DNA of 64,000 nucleotides. Source: CAYPEL01 sp036479985 (GTDB lineage Bacteria > Pseudomonadota > Gammaproteobacteria > DSM-19610). Positions 53,749 through 62,221 of this stretch are shown piece by piece. Location of the stretch: the NCBI GenBank assembly GCA_965224815.1, contig CBDDAF010000001.1, positions 1 through 64,000 of the forward strand, given 5' to 3'. A program made the translations under genes and the position numbers. The notes beneath the pieces are model-generated. The model worked only from the letters and a program-made list of their open reading frames with translations. It did not search any database and had not been told where the DNA came from. The stretch's first letter is position 1, and each line of letters opens with the position of its first letter.

Positions 53749-54166
53749 TTACGCCATATTCCACACCTTATCATCCCGCACCATGGCGTTGAGTATCGTG
53801 ATCATTTTTCGCATGCAGGCAGTTAATGCAACCTTTTTGTGTTTACCCTGTGCTACGAGTTTTTGATAAAACTTTTTCATTACCGGGTTGTGCTGAATGG
53901 CACATAACATCGCCATGTAAAGGACGGTACGATCCTCCCTTTATTCGACGTCGGCCTTTCATGTAGCCGCTATCACGATTATACGGAGCAAGGCCAGTAA
54001 GTGCTGCGATCTGTCGATGTGATAACTTTCCGAGTTCAGGCAGTTCGCCGAGCAAGGTATACGTGACACCATCTCCAATTCCAGGAACGGAGCTGAGTAC
54101 TTCATACACACGTTGCCATTGTGTGACGGTTGAATAATCGGGGACAGACCACCATTTAACAATCAC
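53749..54166 (-). pseudogene. IS110-family transposase remnant
   Basis: The minus strand reads VPGIGDGVTYTLLGELPELG, LSHRQIAALTGLAPYNRDSG and RRRIKGG, then (after a one-base frameshift) GRTVLYMAMLCAIQHNPVMK, KFYQKLVAQGKHKKVALTAC and MRKMITILNAMV, ending at 53749. This is the C-terminal Transposase_20 region of IS110 elements. The N-terminal DEDD half is missing and a frameshift is present. It lies exactly after the attC left arm, and some IS110/IS1111 elements target attC sites. Confidence 0.8.
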
Positions 54167-54218
54167 ATCATTTAGTACGAAAATGTACCGGAGGGATTAA
54201 ATATTGATCAATTAACTG

Positions 54219-54347
54219 ATGTGGCTAATGAATAATCCCTCCGTCACCTTATTGAGTTATCTTGATGAGACTTTAGATGAAGTCATGGAATTTGCAGGGC
54301 AGTGGGAAACAAAAGGAAATGATGAAATTCAAATCATTAAAATATAA
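54219..54347 (+). CDS. 42-residue ORF (possible integron cassette 4)
   Basis: The ORF (MWLMNNPSVTLLSYLDETLD, then EVMEFAGQWETKGNDE) is preceded by the inverted pair ggagggatta (54190-54199) and taatccctcc (54233-54242) and stops inside the left core of attC 4. It is too short for the ORF search but lies exactly where a cassette coding sequence should. The first part may have been cut by the IS110 event; no function is proposed. Confidence 0.5.
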   Translation: MWLMNNPSVTLLSYLDETLDEVMEFAGQWETKGNDEIQIIKI

Positions 54348-54427
54348 CGATAGCTTCCATCTGACCGCAAACACGCCGCTCCTATCGTCGCTCTGGGTTT
54401 GCGGTCAGATGAAGCCAAGCGTTATGT
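54342..54427 (+). other. attC site 4
   Basis: The best attC of the array: left core atataac, right core gttatgt, and long arms gcttccatctgaccgcaaac (54353-54372) and gtttgcggtcagatgaagc (54397-54415) pairing perfectly except for one extrahelical C. The loop is 24 bp. No cassette follows in the same orientation. Confidence 0.88.
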
Positions 54428-54503
54428 CTTGCGTGAAATTAGTTTGGAAGTGTTCAAATGAGATAAAGATTATAGGAATATGAGTGAGTCGGATGGCGGG
54501 GGC

Positions 54504-54785
54504 TCAGTCGCCGTCTTCAAGCTCCTCCGCCAGTAGGAACTTTAGCTTATAGATATCGTAGTCGAAATCGCGGGTGTCCGAGACTGCACGCAGAATCATA
54601 GGCGCAAGGCGTTCCTGCTCCTCCTTCATCTCGAATTTTTTGAATTTAGCCTCGGCCGCCTCGGCGAACATTTCACCTATCAGCCGCTTTGTCCGTGCTT
54701 CGTAGGTCTCGATGTCTGAATTGGCGCCGGGAAGGATGTTTTCATCGATCCAGCTCTTAGCCCACGTATGGAATCGCATGCTCAT
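54504..54785 (-). CDS. Hypothetical charged helical protein
   Basis: The 93-residue protein is acidic and helical (TYEARTKRLIGEMFAEAAEA, KFKKFEMKEEQERLAPMILR). It begins behind aggtgag and runs against the cassettes; it could be a last, inverted cassette or a normal gene. No family is recognised. Confidence 0.55.
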   Translation of the reverse strand: MSMRFHTWAKSWIDENILPGANSDIETYEARTKRLIGEMFAEAAEAKFKKFEMKEEQERLAPMILRAVSDTRDFDYDIYKLKFLLAEELEDGD

Positions 54786-54948
54786 GATTGCTCACCTATT
54801 TCCTGCACTGTATTTTGGGACGGTTTCCCGGGAAACTATGATCTACCCGATATTTCGATCCAAGTAAAAACGAGCATACTTCATAGCATTGAAGTATTCA
54901 AATTGGTAATAACCGGGGAAATAACCGGGGACAGACCACCATTCCAGT

Positions 54949-55848
54949 TCACCAACCCATGTGAAAATACGCCCAAATACGTTCTATGTTCATCGGTAAC
55001 CAAACGTCATAAGCGCGCCACTCTTTATATTTTGGCAGCTTGACTGTCGCGCGTAATACATCAGGGCTGTGTACGCCTTTATCCCACTCTGCCTTTACAG
55101 CAGATATAAGGTCTTCAAGATATTCACGTTGTTCTTGAACAACTATTCGTGGTGAAGTTGCGGGCATCGAGTCGGGCCCATGACCTGGTATAACGGTGTC
55201 AAACTCTAACTTCTCTATTTCATAGAGTGATCGAATCCACTCATCAGGTAGGAAATCGGGCATTGTGCGAAATGCGACACGCTTTGGTGTAACAATATCA
55301 ACGATAAAAATCATTTTTTCTTCAGGGAGACGCATTGTAATTAAGCAGTCGCCATGATTTTTACCAAAATATTGCAATTCAAGTGTTTTTCCACCGAGTG
55401 TTAGCGTGTGTTTTTCAGAAAATGTGATATCTGGCAAAACTACAGCGGAGCTCGATCGCCTGTTAAAGTGTTTCACGCAAGCTTCATGGCTAACGAATTG
55501 TGCGCCAGCATCCTTGAAGATTTTCCCACCTGAAATATGATCCCAGTGATTATGGCTATAGACTACGTATTTAATAGGTTTGTCCGTCACTTTTCGAATT
55601 TCCTGCATTAACATTTCTGCAGCTTTTGGATTCATTGGGTCAGTCGCTATAACACCTTCATCGGTTACTACAAATAAGTTCCGATACACCCACCAACGAA
55701 ACACATACACGCCCTCCGCTACCTTGGTGGTTTCAACAAGCTTGGTGCTCTTTTTTGTATTGTCGGCCAGGGTGACAGAAGAGAACAAAAATAGAATGGT
55801 AATAACACCTGCGATAAGAAGATGTTGCAAAGTTTTAGATAGATGCAT
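54949..55848 (-). CDS. Secreted metallo-beta-lactamase-fold hydrolase
   Basis: The 299-residue protein (start at 55848, behind gaggg) has a signal peptide ending near LADNTKK and the MBL zinc motif SHNHWDH at residues 98-104, with later HGDCLI and PGHGPD as further ligands. Members hydrolyse varied esters, thiolesters and lactams; the substrate is unknown. Its stop lies a few bases from a repeated cggggacagaccaccatt. It forms an operon with the cytochrome b561-like gene. Confidence 0.85.
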   Translation of the reverse strand: MHLSKTLQHLLIAGVITILFLFSSVTLADNTKKSTKLVETTKVAEGVYVFRWWVYRNLFVVTDEGVIATDPMNPKAAEMLMQEIRKVTDKPIKYVVYSHNHWDHISGGKIFKDAGAQFVSHEACVKHFNRRSSSAVVLPDITFSEKHTLTLGGKTLELQYFGKNHGDCLITMRLPEEKMIFIVDIVTPKRVAFRTMPDFLPDEWIRSLYEIEKLEFDTVIPGHGPDSMPATSPRIVVQEQREYLEDLISAVKAEWDKGVHSPDVLRATVKLPKYKEWRAYDVWLPMNIERIWAYFHMGW

Positions 55849-55886
55849 TTTGGATACCCTCTTTAGCTCAACTATATTTCCACGGT

Positions 55887-56411
55887 TTAACGACCAAACC
55901 ACATCCTTGAAAGAAGATGATCCTTACGTACGAACTGGTGATAAAGCGCACCTAATATATGAAGAAATATCATGGCGAACAAAACTTTTGCTAAAACCCC
56001 ATGAAAAATGCGCGGAAGAATGTCATCAAAAGTAGCGGGTAATGCAACGCCACTATTGTTAAATACAATATCTGGCAATCCACTAATTATTGCCGTTCCC
56101 ATACCGCTACCGACCATCCCAAATACAAGCAGATACAAGAAGTAGTGCGCGATGCTACTTGCTTTATTTAGAGCTGCATTCCCAGTATCCGCACGGGGAG
56201 GTTTTTGTGTAAATTTTCTTACAATGACCCTAACGATCATTAACACCAAAATAATAAAGCCGAAAATCATATGCATCTTTAATGCAAATAGCTTCTCGGG
56301 ATTATCGTTTGGGATTTGACTCAGAATGTTACTGCCCATCAATAGGGAAACCATAATTAGGATAGTTAGTAACCAATGCAGGACGACCAAAGCGGGGTGA
56401 TAGCGTTTCAT
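55887..56411 (-). CDS. Cytochrome b561-type membrane protein
   Basis: The 174-residue protein (start MKRYHPALVVLHWLL) has four membrane helices with His residues at the ends: RYHPALVVLHWLLT, KMHMIFGFII, AHYFLYLL and FLHILGALYHQF, as in diheme b561-type electron carriers (YceJ-like). It is 38 bp upstream of the MBL gene and divergent from the LysR gene 100 bp away. Confidence 0.88.
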   Translation of the reverse strand: MKRYHPALVVLHWLLTILIMVSLLMGSNILSQIPNDNPEKLFALKMHMIFGFIILVLMIVRVIVRKFTQKPPRADTGNAALNKASSIAHYFLYLLVFGMVGSGMGTAIISGLPDIVFNNSGVALPATFDDILPRIFHGVLAKVLFAMIFLHILGALYHQFVRKDHLLSRMWFGR

Positions 56412-56511
56412 CTTGTATTCCTTGGATTTGAACCTATTGCTATCATATTGCAATTCATTAGGATCAAATATAGGCTTAAAGTCACAACATTGTTTCCTGA
56501 CAGGATCTAAT

Positions 56512-57399
56512 ATGAATATTCTGACCCAAATGGAAGCCTTCAGCATGGCTGTAAAAACAGGGAGTTTCACGGCTGCTGCCGAACAACTTGGGCTTTCAAA
56601 GTCGTATGTGAGTAAGCAGGTGTCCCAATTAGAGAATGATTTGGGCACTCGATTGCTGTACCGAACTACGCGTAAATTGAACTTGTCACATGATGGCGAA
56701 CAATTTTATGCGCACTGTAAGTTGATTATGGAGGAAGTAGATAAAGCGAGAACCGAGGTGATGGACCGCCATGACCGGCCTAGAGGAAAAATTAAACTCA
56801 CCATCCCACAAAGTTTTGTATTGTCTGAGACTGGATCAATACTGATCGAGTTTCAGAATCGATATCCGGATATTGAACTGGAGATTATTGCCAGCGGAGG
56901 AAATGAAGACCTGGTAGAAGATGGTATTGATTTAGCGTTGAGGATTGGTGAGTTAGAGGACTCAACAATGATTTGTCGCAAGCTGGCTGATTGTGAGTTT
57001 CAAGTGGTCGCATCTCGAAAGTACATAGAACAATATGGAGAGCCCAGTCAGCCCAAGGATCTTACGCAACACAATTGTTTGATTTACAGCGCTTCCCAAC
57101 TAAGTCAACGTTGGCCTTTTCGGTTACCCAGTGGTGAAGCAATAACTGTTAACGTACGGGGCAGCTTAAGCTGTAATGACGGTCAATATATCCTCAACGC
57201 TGCGCTTAAAGGAATGGGGGTTTGCTTTGGCCCTAGTATTATGTTCAAGCATCACATTGACAGAAATGATCTTTGCTTGTTGCTAGAAAAATATTATCTT
57301 CCCGCGGTTTCTATTTCTGTCATTTATCCACTCAATCGTAATTTATCTCGAAGAGTTAGGTTATTAATTGACTTCCTTGCTCATGAATTATCACAGTAA
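56512..57399 (+). CDS. LysR-family transcriptional regulator
   Basis: The 295-residue protein begins with a winged helix (MEAFSMAVKTGSFTAAAEQL, GLSKSYVSKQVSQLENDLGT, RLLYRTTRKL) and has a periplasmic-binding-like effector domain (GKIKLTIPQSFVLSETGSI). It is divergent from the cytochrome b561-MBL operon, which is the usual arrangement for LysR targets. Confidence 0.92.
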   Translation: MNILTQMEAFSMAVKTGSFTAAAEQLGLSKSYVSKQVSQLENDLGTRLLYRTTRKLNLSHDGEQFYAHCKLIMEEVDKARTEVMDRHDRPRGKIKLTIPQSFVLSETGSILIEFQNRYPDIELEIIASGGNEDLVEDGIDLALRIGELEDSTMICRKLADCEFQVVASRKYIEQYGEPSQPKDLTQHNCLIYSASQLSQRWPFRLPSGEAITVNVRGSLSCNDGQYILNAALKGMGVCFGPSIMFKHHIDRNDLCLLLEKYYLPAVSISVIYPLNRNLSRRVRLLIDFLAHELSQ

Positions 57400-57454
57400 G
57401 AAAAGTATACTTAGAAAAATTCCGGGGTCAGATCCTTAACTATGCTTAATTACC

Positions 57455-57802
57455 ATGAGTGAATTTGTAGACTACTTAACTGAAGTATTTGATCAGTTTG
57501 GCGAGATACGTGCTCGTAAGATGTTTGGTGGTTATGGGATTTACCACGAAGGTGTCATGTTCGGCTTGGTCGCTGATGATACCTTGTATCTTAAAGTAGA
57601 TGACTCTACCGCTGAGTATTTTGAATCCAGAGGGCTTGGTCAGTTTGAATATGATAAAGGCGGCAAGATTGTTAAAATGTCTTATTACTTAGCGCCTGAA
57701 GAGATTTATGATGATCCGGATGAAGCGGTGATTTGGGCGAAGCGTGCATACGAAGTTGCGTTTCGTACTAAGGCTGGTGTGAAACGAAAAAACAAGAAAT
57801 GA
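57455..57802 (+). CDS. TfoX/Sxy N-terminal-domain protein
   Basis: The 115-residue protein shows the TfoX_N pattern (LTEVFDQFGEIRARKMFGGY, GIYHEGVMFGLVADDTLYLK, VKMSYYLAPEE). Some members assist competence; most stand-alone short ones are of unknown role. The 5' region carries ccggggtcagatcc, part of a repeat-like string. Confidence 0.85.
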   Translation: MSEFVDYLTEVFDQFGEIRARKMFGGYGIYHEGVMFGLVADDTLYLKVDDSTAEYFESRGLGQFEYDKGGKIVKMSYYLAPEEIYDDPDEAVIWAKRAYEVAFRTKAGVKRKNKK

Positions 57803-57831
57803 TTGGGGTGGCGAATTTTAGTGATTGAGGT

Positions 57832-58638
57832 TCAAGCGCCAGCCAGCCATTCCCCTAACAGAGCTTCAGCTTTTTTCCTGCACGCCAGGCCGGTGTGTCC
57901 ACTCTTTTTGAGTACGTGGTAATCAACGCTATCGATTTTCTCCGCCAGCTTTTGTGCTGCGCCAAGCAATGGATCAGTTGCACCGATGATGAGTCGTAAC
58001 GGTGTTGTCATCTGTGTAAGTTCGGCACGAGTAACCGCCAGTGCGCGCATGCTTTTGACCACTGCATGCATTGCATGCTTGTTATTCAGGCCTCGGATAA
58101 ACTGATGTTCTACCCAGGTCTCGAAGGGATTCGGCAGACCGGTTGCGTCGCCGAGTACTGTTAATACTGATTTATACGGTGCACCACTTAGAAAATCATT
58201 TGCCCACTGGTCAAGATTTTGAAACAGGATGGTATCTTCGGGTTCTACCCAGCCTGATGCCAACAAGACAGCCCGTGTAATGCGCTGCGGATACAAAATG
58301 CAGGCTTTCAGGGTGATAAAACCACCCATTGAATAACCGGCTAGAAGGGTTTTGTCGATCTGTAAATGATCCAGTAATGCCGGTACATCCCGGATCAGCT
58401 CCAGGCCATACTGCTCGACCTGCTGTGGTTTACTGCTCCGGCCGTGCCCGCGCAAATCCAGGCTTATCACTCGATAGCGCCTGGCCAGCCGCCGCAACCA
58501 TCCGCAATAGCGCCAGTTCAGATCAGCATTGACCGCCAGACCGTGTAATAACAATAACGGTGGGCCATGACCCTGCAGTGTATAGTGCAGGCGTACACCA
58601 TCGGGTCGTTCACAAAAGCCATGCTGCCGGGTTGGCAT
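57832..58638 (-). CDS. Alpha/beta-fold hydrolase
   Basis: The 268-residue protein has LLLLHGLAVNADLNWRY, DLRGHGRSSKP, nucleophile elbow AGYSMGGF with Ser103, GATDPL and KSGHTGL as Asp/His of the triad. Substrate unknown. It is convergent with the TfoX-like gene and has no signal peptide. Confidence 0.85.
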   Translation of the reverse strand: MPTRQHGFCERPDGVRLHYTLQGHGPPLLLLHGLAVNADLNWRYCGWLRRLARRYRVISLDLRGHGRSSKPQQVEQYGLELIRDVPALLDHLQIDKTLLAGYSMGGFITLKACILYPQRITRAVLLASGWVEPEDTILFQNLDQWANDFLSGAPYKSVLTVLGDATGLPNPFETWVEHQFIRGLNNKHAMHAVVKSMRALAVTRAELTQMTTPLRLIIGATDPLLGAAQKLAEKIDSVDYHVLKKSGHTGLACRKKAEALLGEWLAGA

Positions 58639-58788
58639 ATTATTTAATCACTTTTTAGTTAATGGGTTGTAAGGCAGAATGGTACTTAATTTAAATCTTG
58701 TTTCAATTATAATAGCTACGAAATATACAGTCTGTGTATTCGGTGCCTGGTTAATTAGGCGTTACATTATCAAAGATTATAATTTCCA

Positions 58789-59439
58789 ATGCTTAATCAC
58801 CAAAATTTAAATGCAAACACTGTTATCGTGCTTGATTTCGAGACGACGGGTATGTCTCCTGATTATGGAGACCGTGCTATTGAAGTAGGTGCTGTGAAAC
58901 TGGAGCAGGGTGAAGTCGTGGATAGATTCCAGCGGTTAATGAACCCCGGGATGCGGGTCAGTGGTTTTATAGAAGACTTTACCGGCATCACCAACGCTAT
59001 GTTGAAAAAGGCGCCACCTTGTGAAGAGGTGATGGATGAGTTTGCAGGTTTTATCGGACACAGTAATTTGGTAGCGCACAACGCTTCTTTCGATCGGCGT
59101 TTTCTCGATGCGGAGTGTTGCCGAATCAGCAGGAATTATAATGGGGAATTCGCGTGCTCCATGCTGGCGGCTCGGCGTGTGTATCCAGATGCGCCAAATC
59201 ATAAACTGGGTACGTTAGTTGAGTACAATCACCTGCCAAACGATGGCACGTTTCACCGGGCGTTGGCAGATGCGGAGATGACCGCCTACCTTTGGCTGGG
59301 TATGCTGGGTGATATCAGTCATAAGCACCGAATAGAGAGTATCTCTTTCTCGCAGATGCAAGCGCTATCACGTGTGTCAAAGGGTTTGGTGCCGGGATTT
59401 TTAAAACGCTGCGCTGCGGGTTCTTCAGGGTTTGCCTGA
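58789..59439 (+). CDS. DnaQ-like 3'-5' exonuclease
   Basis: The 216-residue protein shows the DEDDh exonuclease motifs: VIVLDFETTGMSP (Asp/Glu), LVAHNASFDRRFLD (Asp), HRALADAEMTAYLW (His/Asp). It resembles the epsilon subunit of DNA polymerase III or the N-terminal region of PolC-type exonucleases, but no clamp-binding or polymerase part is seen. It probably acts in repair or RNA processing. Confidence 0.87.
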   Translation: MLNHQNLNANTVIVLDFETTGMSPDYGDRAIEVGAVKLEQGEVVDRFQRLMNPGMRVSGFIEDFTGITNAMLKKAPPCEEVMDEFAGFIGHSNLVAHNASFDRRFLDAECCRISRNYNGEFACSMLAARRVYPDAPNHKLGTLVEYNHLPNDGTFHRALADAEMTAYLWLGMLGDISHKHRIESISFSQMQALSRVSKGLVPGFLKRCAAGSSGFA

Positions 59440-59441
59440 TA

Positions 59442-60230
59442 TCAGGAATATGCGGGTGCTAATTTCCTGGCGGCGAGTATTTTATGTTTAATTTGTTCGT
59501 GTAACTCGGGTAGTTTTGACCAATGAACACCCTGTTTGAAGTGGTGTGCGGTATGGTAACCCAGGTTTCCAGTGAGTAGGTTATAGAACCTGGACGTGGT
59601 ATCACGTGAAGCGGCAAATTCATCCTGTGTGTCGAGACCGGCATGGTGATCATAGGTTGTCCAGGCGGTAAAGAGCAGGCTGCATATCATCGGTAAAATA
59701 ATGATGAAGAGCGCATTTACAGGATTAAAAATTGTCAGAGCTATAATGACGAGTATGGTTATAGCGCTGTAAAGCAAAAACTGCTGCTGCTGTTTGGGAT
59801 AATCTTTGCCAATTTTAAAACCTCGGCTGTATGCAGTTAGCGCCACGTCGAAGGTGTATTTGATCACCCCCATGGTGGTGCCATCTTTTCTTTTCCAGCG
59901 GCTTTGATCTTTTGTCTGATCCAGGTAATTTTTATGGTGTCCTAAATTATGATGTAACAGCCAAAGGTTGGTAGTGACACCTGTATGCAAGGTGTAAAAG
60001 AATTCTAAAAATCGATTTAGGCTTTTTTGTATGAATACATTGCGGTGTTGGTGATGGTGATTCCACGCGCAGATAATACCTTTGGGTAAAATCATCGTTA
60101 GCCAGTAAGCCACCAACACGCCAGCGTTTCTGACTGTAAAAAAGATGATGAAGTCAAGAAGCGTTAACGAAAGAATGATTGCGATAGGCAACCTGTCCGC
60201 TGAAAACTTAAATATTGAATGCTTAGCCAT
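59442..60230 (-). CDS. Membrane fatty-acid desaturase-like protein
   Basis: The 262-residue protein has the three His boxes of the desaturase family: HHHQHRN, HHNLGHH and HTAHHFKQG, with several hydrophobic segments. It should introduce a double bond in acyl chains or carotenoid-like lipids; substrate unresolved. Confidence 0.85.
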   Translation of the reverse strand: MAKHSIFKFSADRLPIAIILSLTLLDFIIFFTVRNAGVLVAYWLTMILPKGIICAWNHHHQHRNVFIQKSLNRFLEFFYTLHTGVTTNLWLLHHNLGHHKNYLDQTKDQSRWKRKDGTTMGVIKYTFDVALTAYSRGFKIGKDYPKQQQQFLLYSAITILVIIALTIFNPVNALFIIILPMICSLLFTAWTTYDHHAGLDTQDEFAASRDTTSRFYNLLTGNLGYHTAHHFKQGVHWSKLPELHEQIKHKILAARKLAPAYS

Positions 60231-60445
60231 ACAATTTATTTTTCTAAATCAACCAAGTTATTCTACTCCATTTCAAAGTGTGGAGTGGAGTTCCGGGTAT
60301 TGATTATTTCCCTGGCATACATCGTTGCTGCCAGTCACAGGTTGTATAATACCTCATAGATGAGTGGTTACCACAAGTGATTTATCAATATTATCGGATT
60401 TGATGTGATTTACCTTAGAAGCTGTGTTCGGAGTCGGTGCAATAA

Positions 60446-61219
60446 ATGGCGTTAGAATTTGAAGAGCTGGACTTCCAGGAAACCCCGCTGGGTGAAATTA
60501 GCCTTAGACGCCGGTCTGAACCCAGGCTTGATGGAACCCTTGTCTACGAGGTGAAATTAGGCGACGAGTTCCTGATGTCGAGTTTATTTACTGCCTCTGA
60601 GGTTCAGCTTGCCAGGCTGGTGCTCGCCGCGCTTGATAGCAGCGAACTGGATATAGTGGTGGGTGGCTTGGGCCTTGGCTATACCGCTGCTGCCGCTTTA
60701 GAGGATTCATCTGTCAGATCGCTGACGGTCATTGAGGTGATGGAACCAGTCATAGACTGGCACCGCCGGGGTCTTGTACCGCTTGGGAAAGAGTTGGTGT
60801 CAGACTCCCGATGTACGTTTGTCCATGCCGATTTCTTTGCCGTGGCATCCGCTGACGGTGGTTTTGTTTCTGCGGATGCAACACATCTGGTAGACGCCGT
60901 GATGTTGGATATTGATCATTCCCCCAACCACTGGCTTAATTCAGGTAATCAGTCTTTTTATACGCAAACCGGGCTGCAGAGCCTTTCCGATAAGTTACAT
61001 CCAGGTGGAATTTTTGGGCTGTGGTCCAACGATCCTCCGGATGCAGATTTCATGCAGTTGCTGAATGCTGTTTTCGAATCCACTGAATCTCATATAGTAA
61101 CTTTTCCGAATCCTTATAAGGGTGGCGAGTCATCCTGCACCGTTTATCTGGCGTTTACAAGTGTCAATAAATATAAATGGGGAACTGAGGCAGTTGAGAG
61201 TGTTCAGAATGAGGCATAA
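60446..61219 (+). CDS. Spermidine-synthase-like SAM-binding protein
   Basis: The 257-residue protein has GLGLGYTAAAALEDSS (glycine-rich SAM/decarboxy-SAM loop), LTVIEVMEPVIDWHR and AVMLDIDHSPNHWL, as in polyamine aminopropyltransferase-like proteins lacking the N-terminal beta domain. The exact substrate is uncertain; it may be a methyltransferase. Confidence 0.75.
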   Translation: MALEFEELDFQETPLGEISLRRRSEPRLDGTLVYEVKLGDEFLMSSLFTASEVQLARLVLAALDSSELDIVVGGLGLGYTAAAALEDSSVRSLTVIEVMEPVIDWHRRGLVPLGKELVSDSRCTFVHADFFAVASADGGFVSADATHLVDAVMLDIDHSPNHWLNSGNQSFYTQTGLQSLSDKLHPGGIFGLWSNDPPDADFMQLLNAVFESTESHIVTFPNPYKGGESSCTVYLAFTSVNKYKWGTEAVESVQNEA

Positions 61220-61252
61220 CATGCTGAACATTCATCTCATGAGGATACAGCC

Positions 61253-61675
61253 ATGCCATCAACCGACCAATCGATCAAAATAAACGCGCCTATTGGCGAT
61301 GTGTGGAACCGGGTAAAAGATTTCCATGATTTTTCCTGGGCACCTAATGTCATTACCAGTGTAGAAAAAGTAGGCAGTGCAGAGGGCACTAGTGTTGGCG
61401 CGAAACGAATACTCAATGGTGTGTTCCATGAAACGTTAATTGAGATTGATGATGCCAGGCATTTGCTAAGGTACTCTATCGATGACGGTCCTTCTCCGGT
61501 TTCCAAAGATGACGTATCGAATTATGTCGGTTCTGTAAAGCTGGGTGCCGAAGACGCAGGTGGCACATTAGTAGAATGGACTTCATCATGGGACTCTAAG
61601 CAAGAAGATGCAGTAGAGTTTTGTCACGGCATATACGTTGCGTTGCTCAGTGAGCTAGAGAACTCATTTAACTAA
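61253..61675 (+). CDS. SRPBCC-family (polyketide cyclase-like) protein
   Basis: The 140-residue protein shows the START/SRPBCC pattern: INAPIGDVWNRVKDFHDFSW and TSVGAKRIL near the start, and TLVEWTSSWDS in the middle. Such proteins bind hydrophobic ligands; no function is assigned. Its stop adjoins the YaiI start by 0 bp. Confidence 0.8.
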   Translation: MPSTDQSIKINAPIGDVWNRVKDFHDFSWAPNVITSVEKVGSAEGTSVGAKRILNGVFHETLIEIDDARHLLRYSIDDGPSPVSKDDVSNYVGSVKLGAEDAGGTLVEWTSSWDSKQEDAVEFCHGIYVALLSELENSFN

Positions 61676-62134
61676 ATGGAAATCTGGGTAGATGCAGACG
61701 CCTGCCCGGTGGTGATCAAAGATATATTATTTAGAGCGGCAGAGCGTACCGGCACAAAAATGACGCTGGTTGCTAATCAGCCAATTCGTATACCACCATC
61801 GCGGCACATAAAATTTATTCAAGTCGCTTCGGGTTTTGATGTGGCTGACAATGAGATTGTCGAAAGACTGAGCAGTGGCGATCTTGTGATCACTAGCGAC
61901 ATTCCATTGGCGGCTGATGCGATCGAAAAAGGGGGTTATGCCCTGAGTCCCCGTGGCGAGTTATATACCACTGAAAACATCAGAGGCCGACTGAATATGA
62001 GAGATTTCATGGATACGCTTAGATCCAGTGGCGTCGATACAGGCGGCCCACCTGCGCTAAACCAAAGTGATCGGAAAGCATTTGCGAATCACCTGGATAA
62101 AATACTAACAAAGTATGCAAAAAATACTCCGTAG
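61676..62134 (+). CDS. YaiI/YqxD-family (UPF0178) protein
   Basis: The 152-residue protein shows IWVDADACPVVIKDILFRAA, VASGFDVADNEIVE, LVITSDIPLAADAIEKGG and MRDFMDTLRSSG, all hallmarks of UPF0178, likely a PIN-like nuclease fold with acidic residues. Its stop codon TAG at 62132-62134 is part of a REP. Confidence 0.92.
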   Translation: MEIWVDADACPVVIKDILFRAAERTGTKMTLVANQPIRIPPSRHIKFIQVASGFDVADNEIVERLSSGDLVITSDIPLAADAIEKGGYALSPRGELYTTENIRGRLNMRDFMDTLRSSGVDTGGPPALNQSDRKAFANHLDKILTKYAKNTP

Positions 62135-62192
62135 GAGCGGCTTTAGCCGCGATGACCTCTATAGCACCATCGCGGCTGAAGCCGCTCCTACA
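62131..62192. repeat. REP palindrome, copy 4
   Basis: Arms gtaggagcggctttagccgc and gcggctgaagccgctcctac. The left end supplies the TAG stop of the YaiI-like gene (62132-62134). Confidence 0.92.
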
Positions 62193-62221
62193 GAATTTTC
62201 ACTGTTCGCAATTTCAAAAAG

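Noticed and set aside
54277..54483. A 68-codon plus-strand frame crossing attC 4
   Set aside because: It runs through the attC palindrome, and the 42-codon frame starting at 54219 ends properly at the attC.
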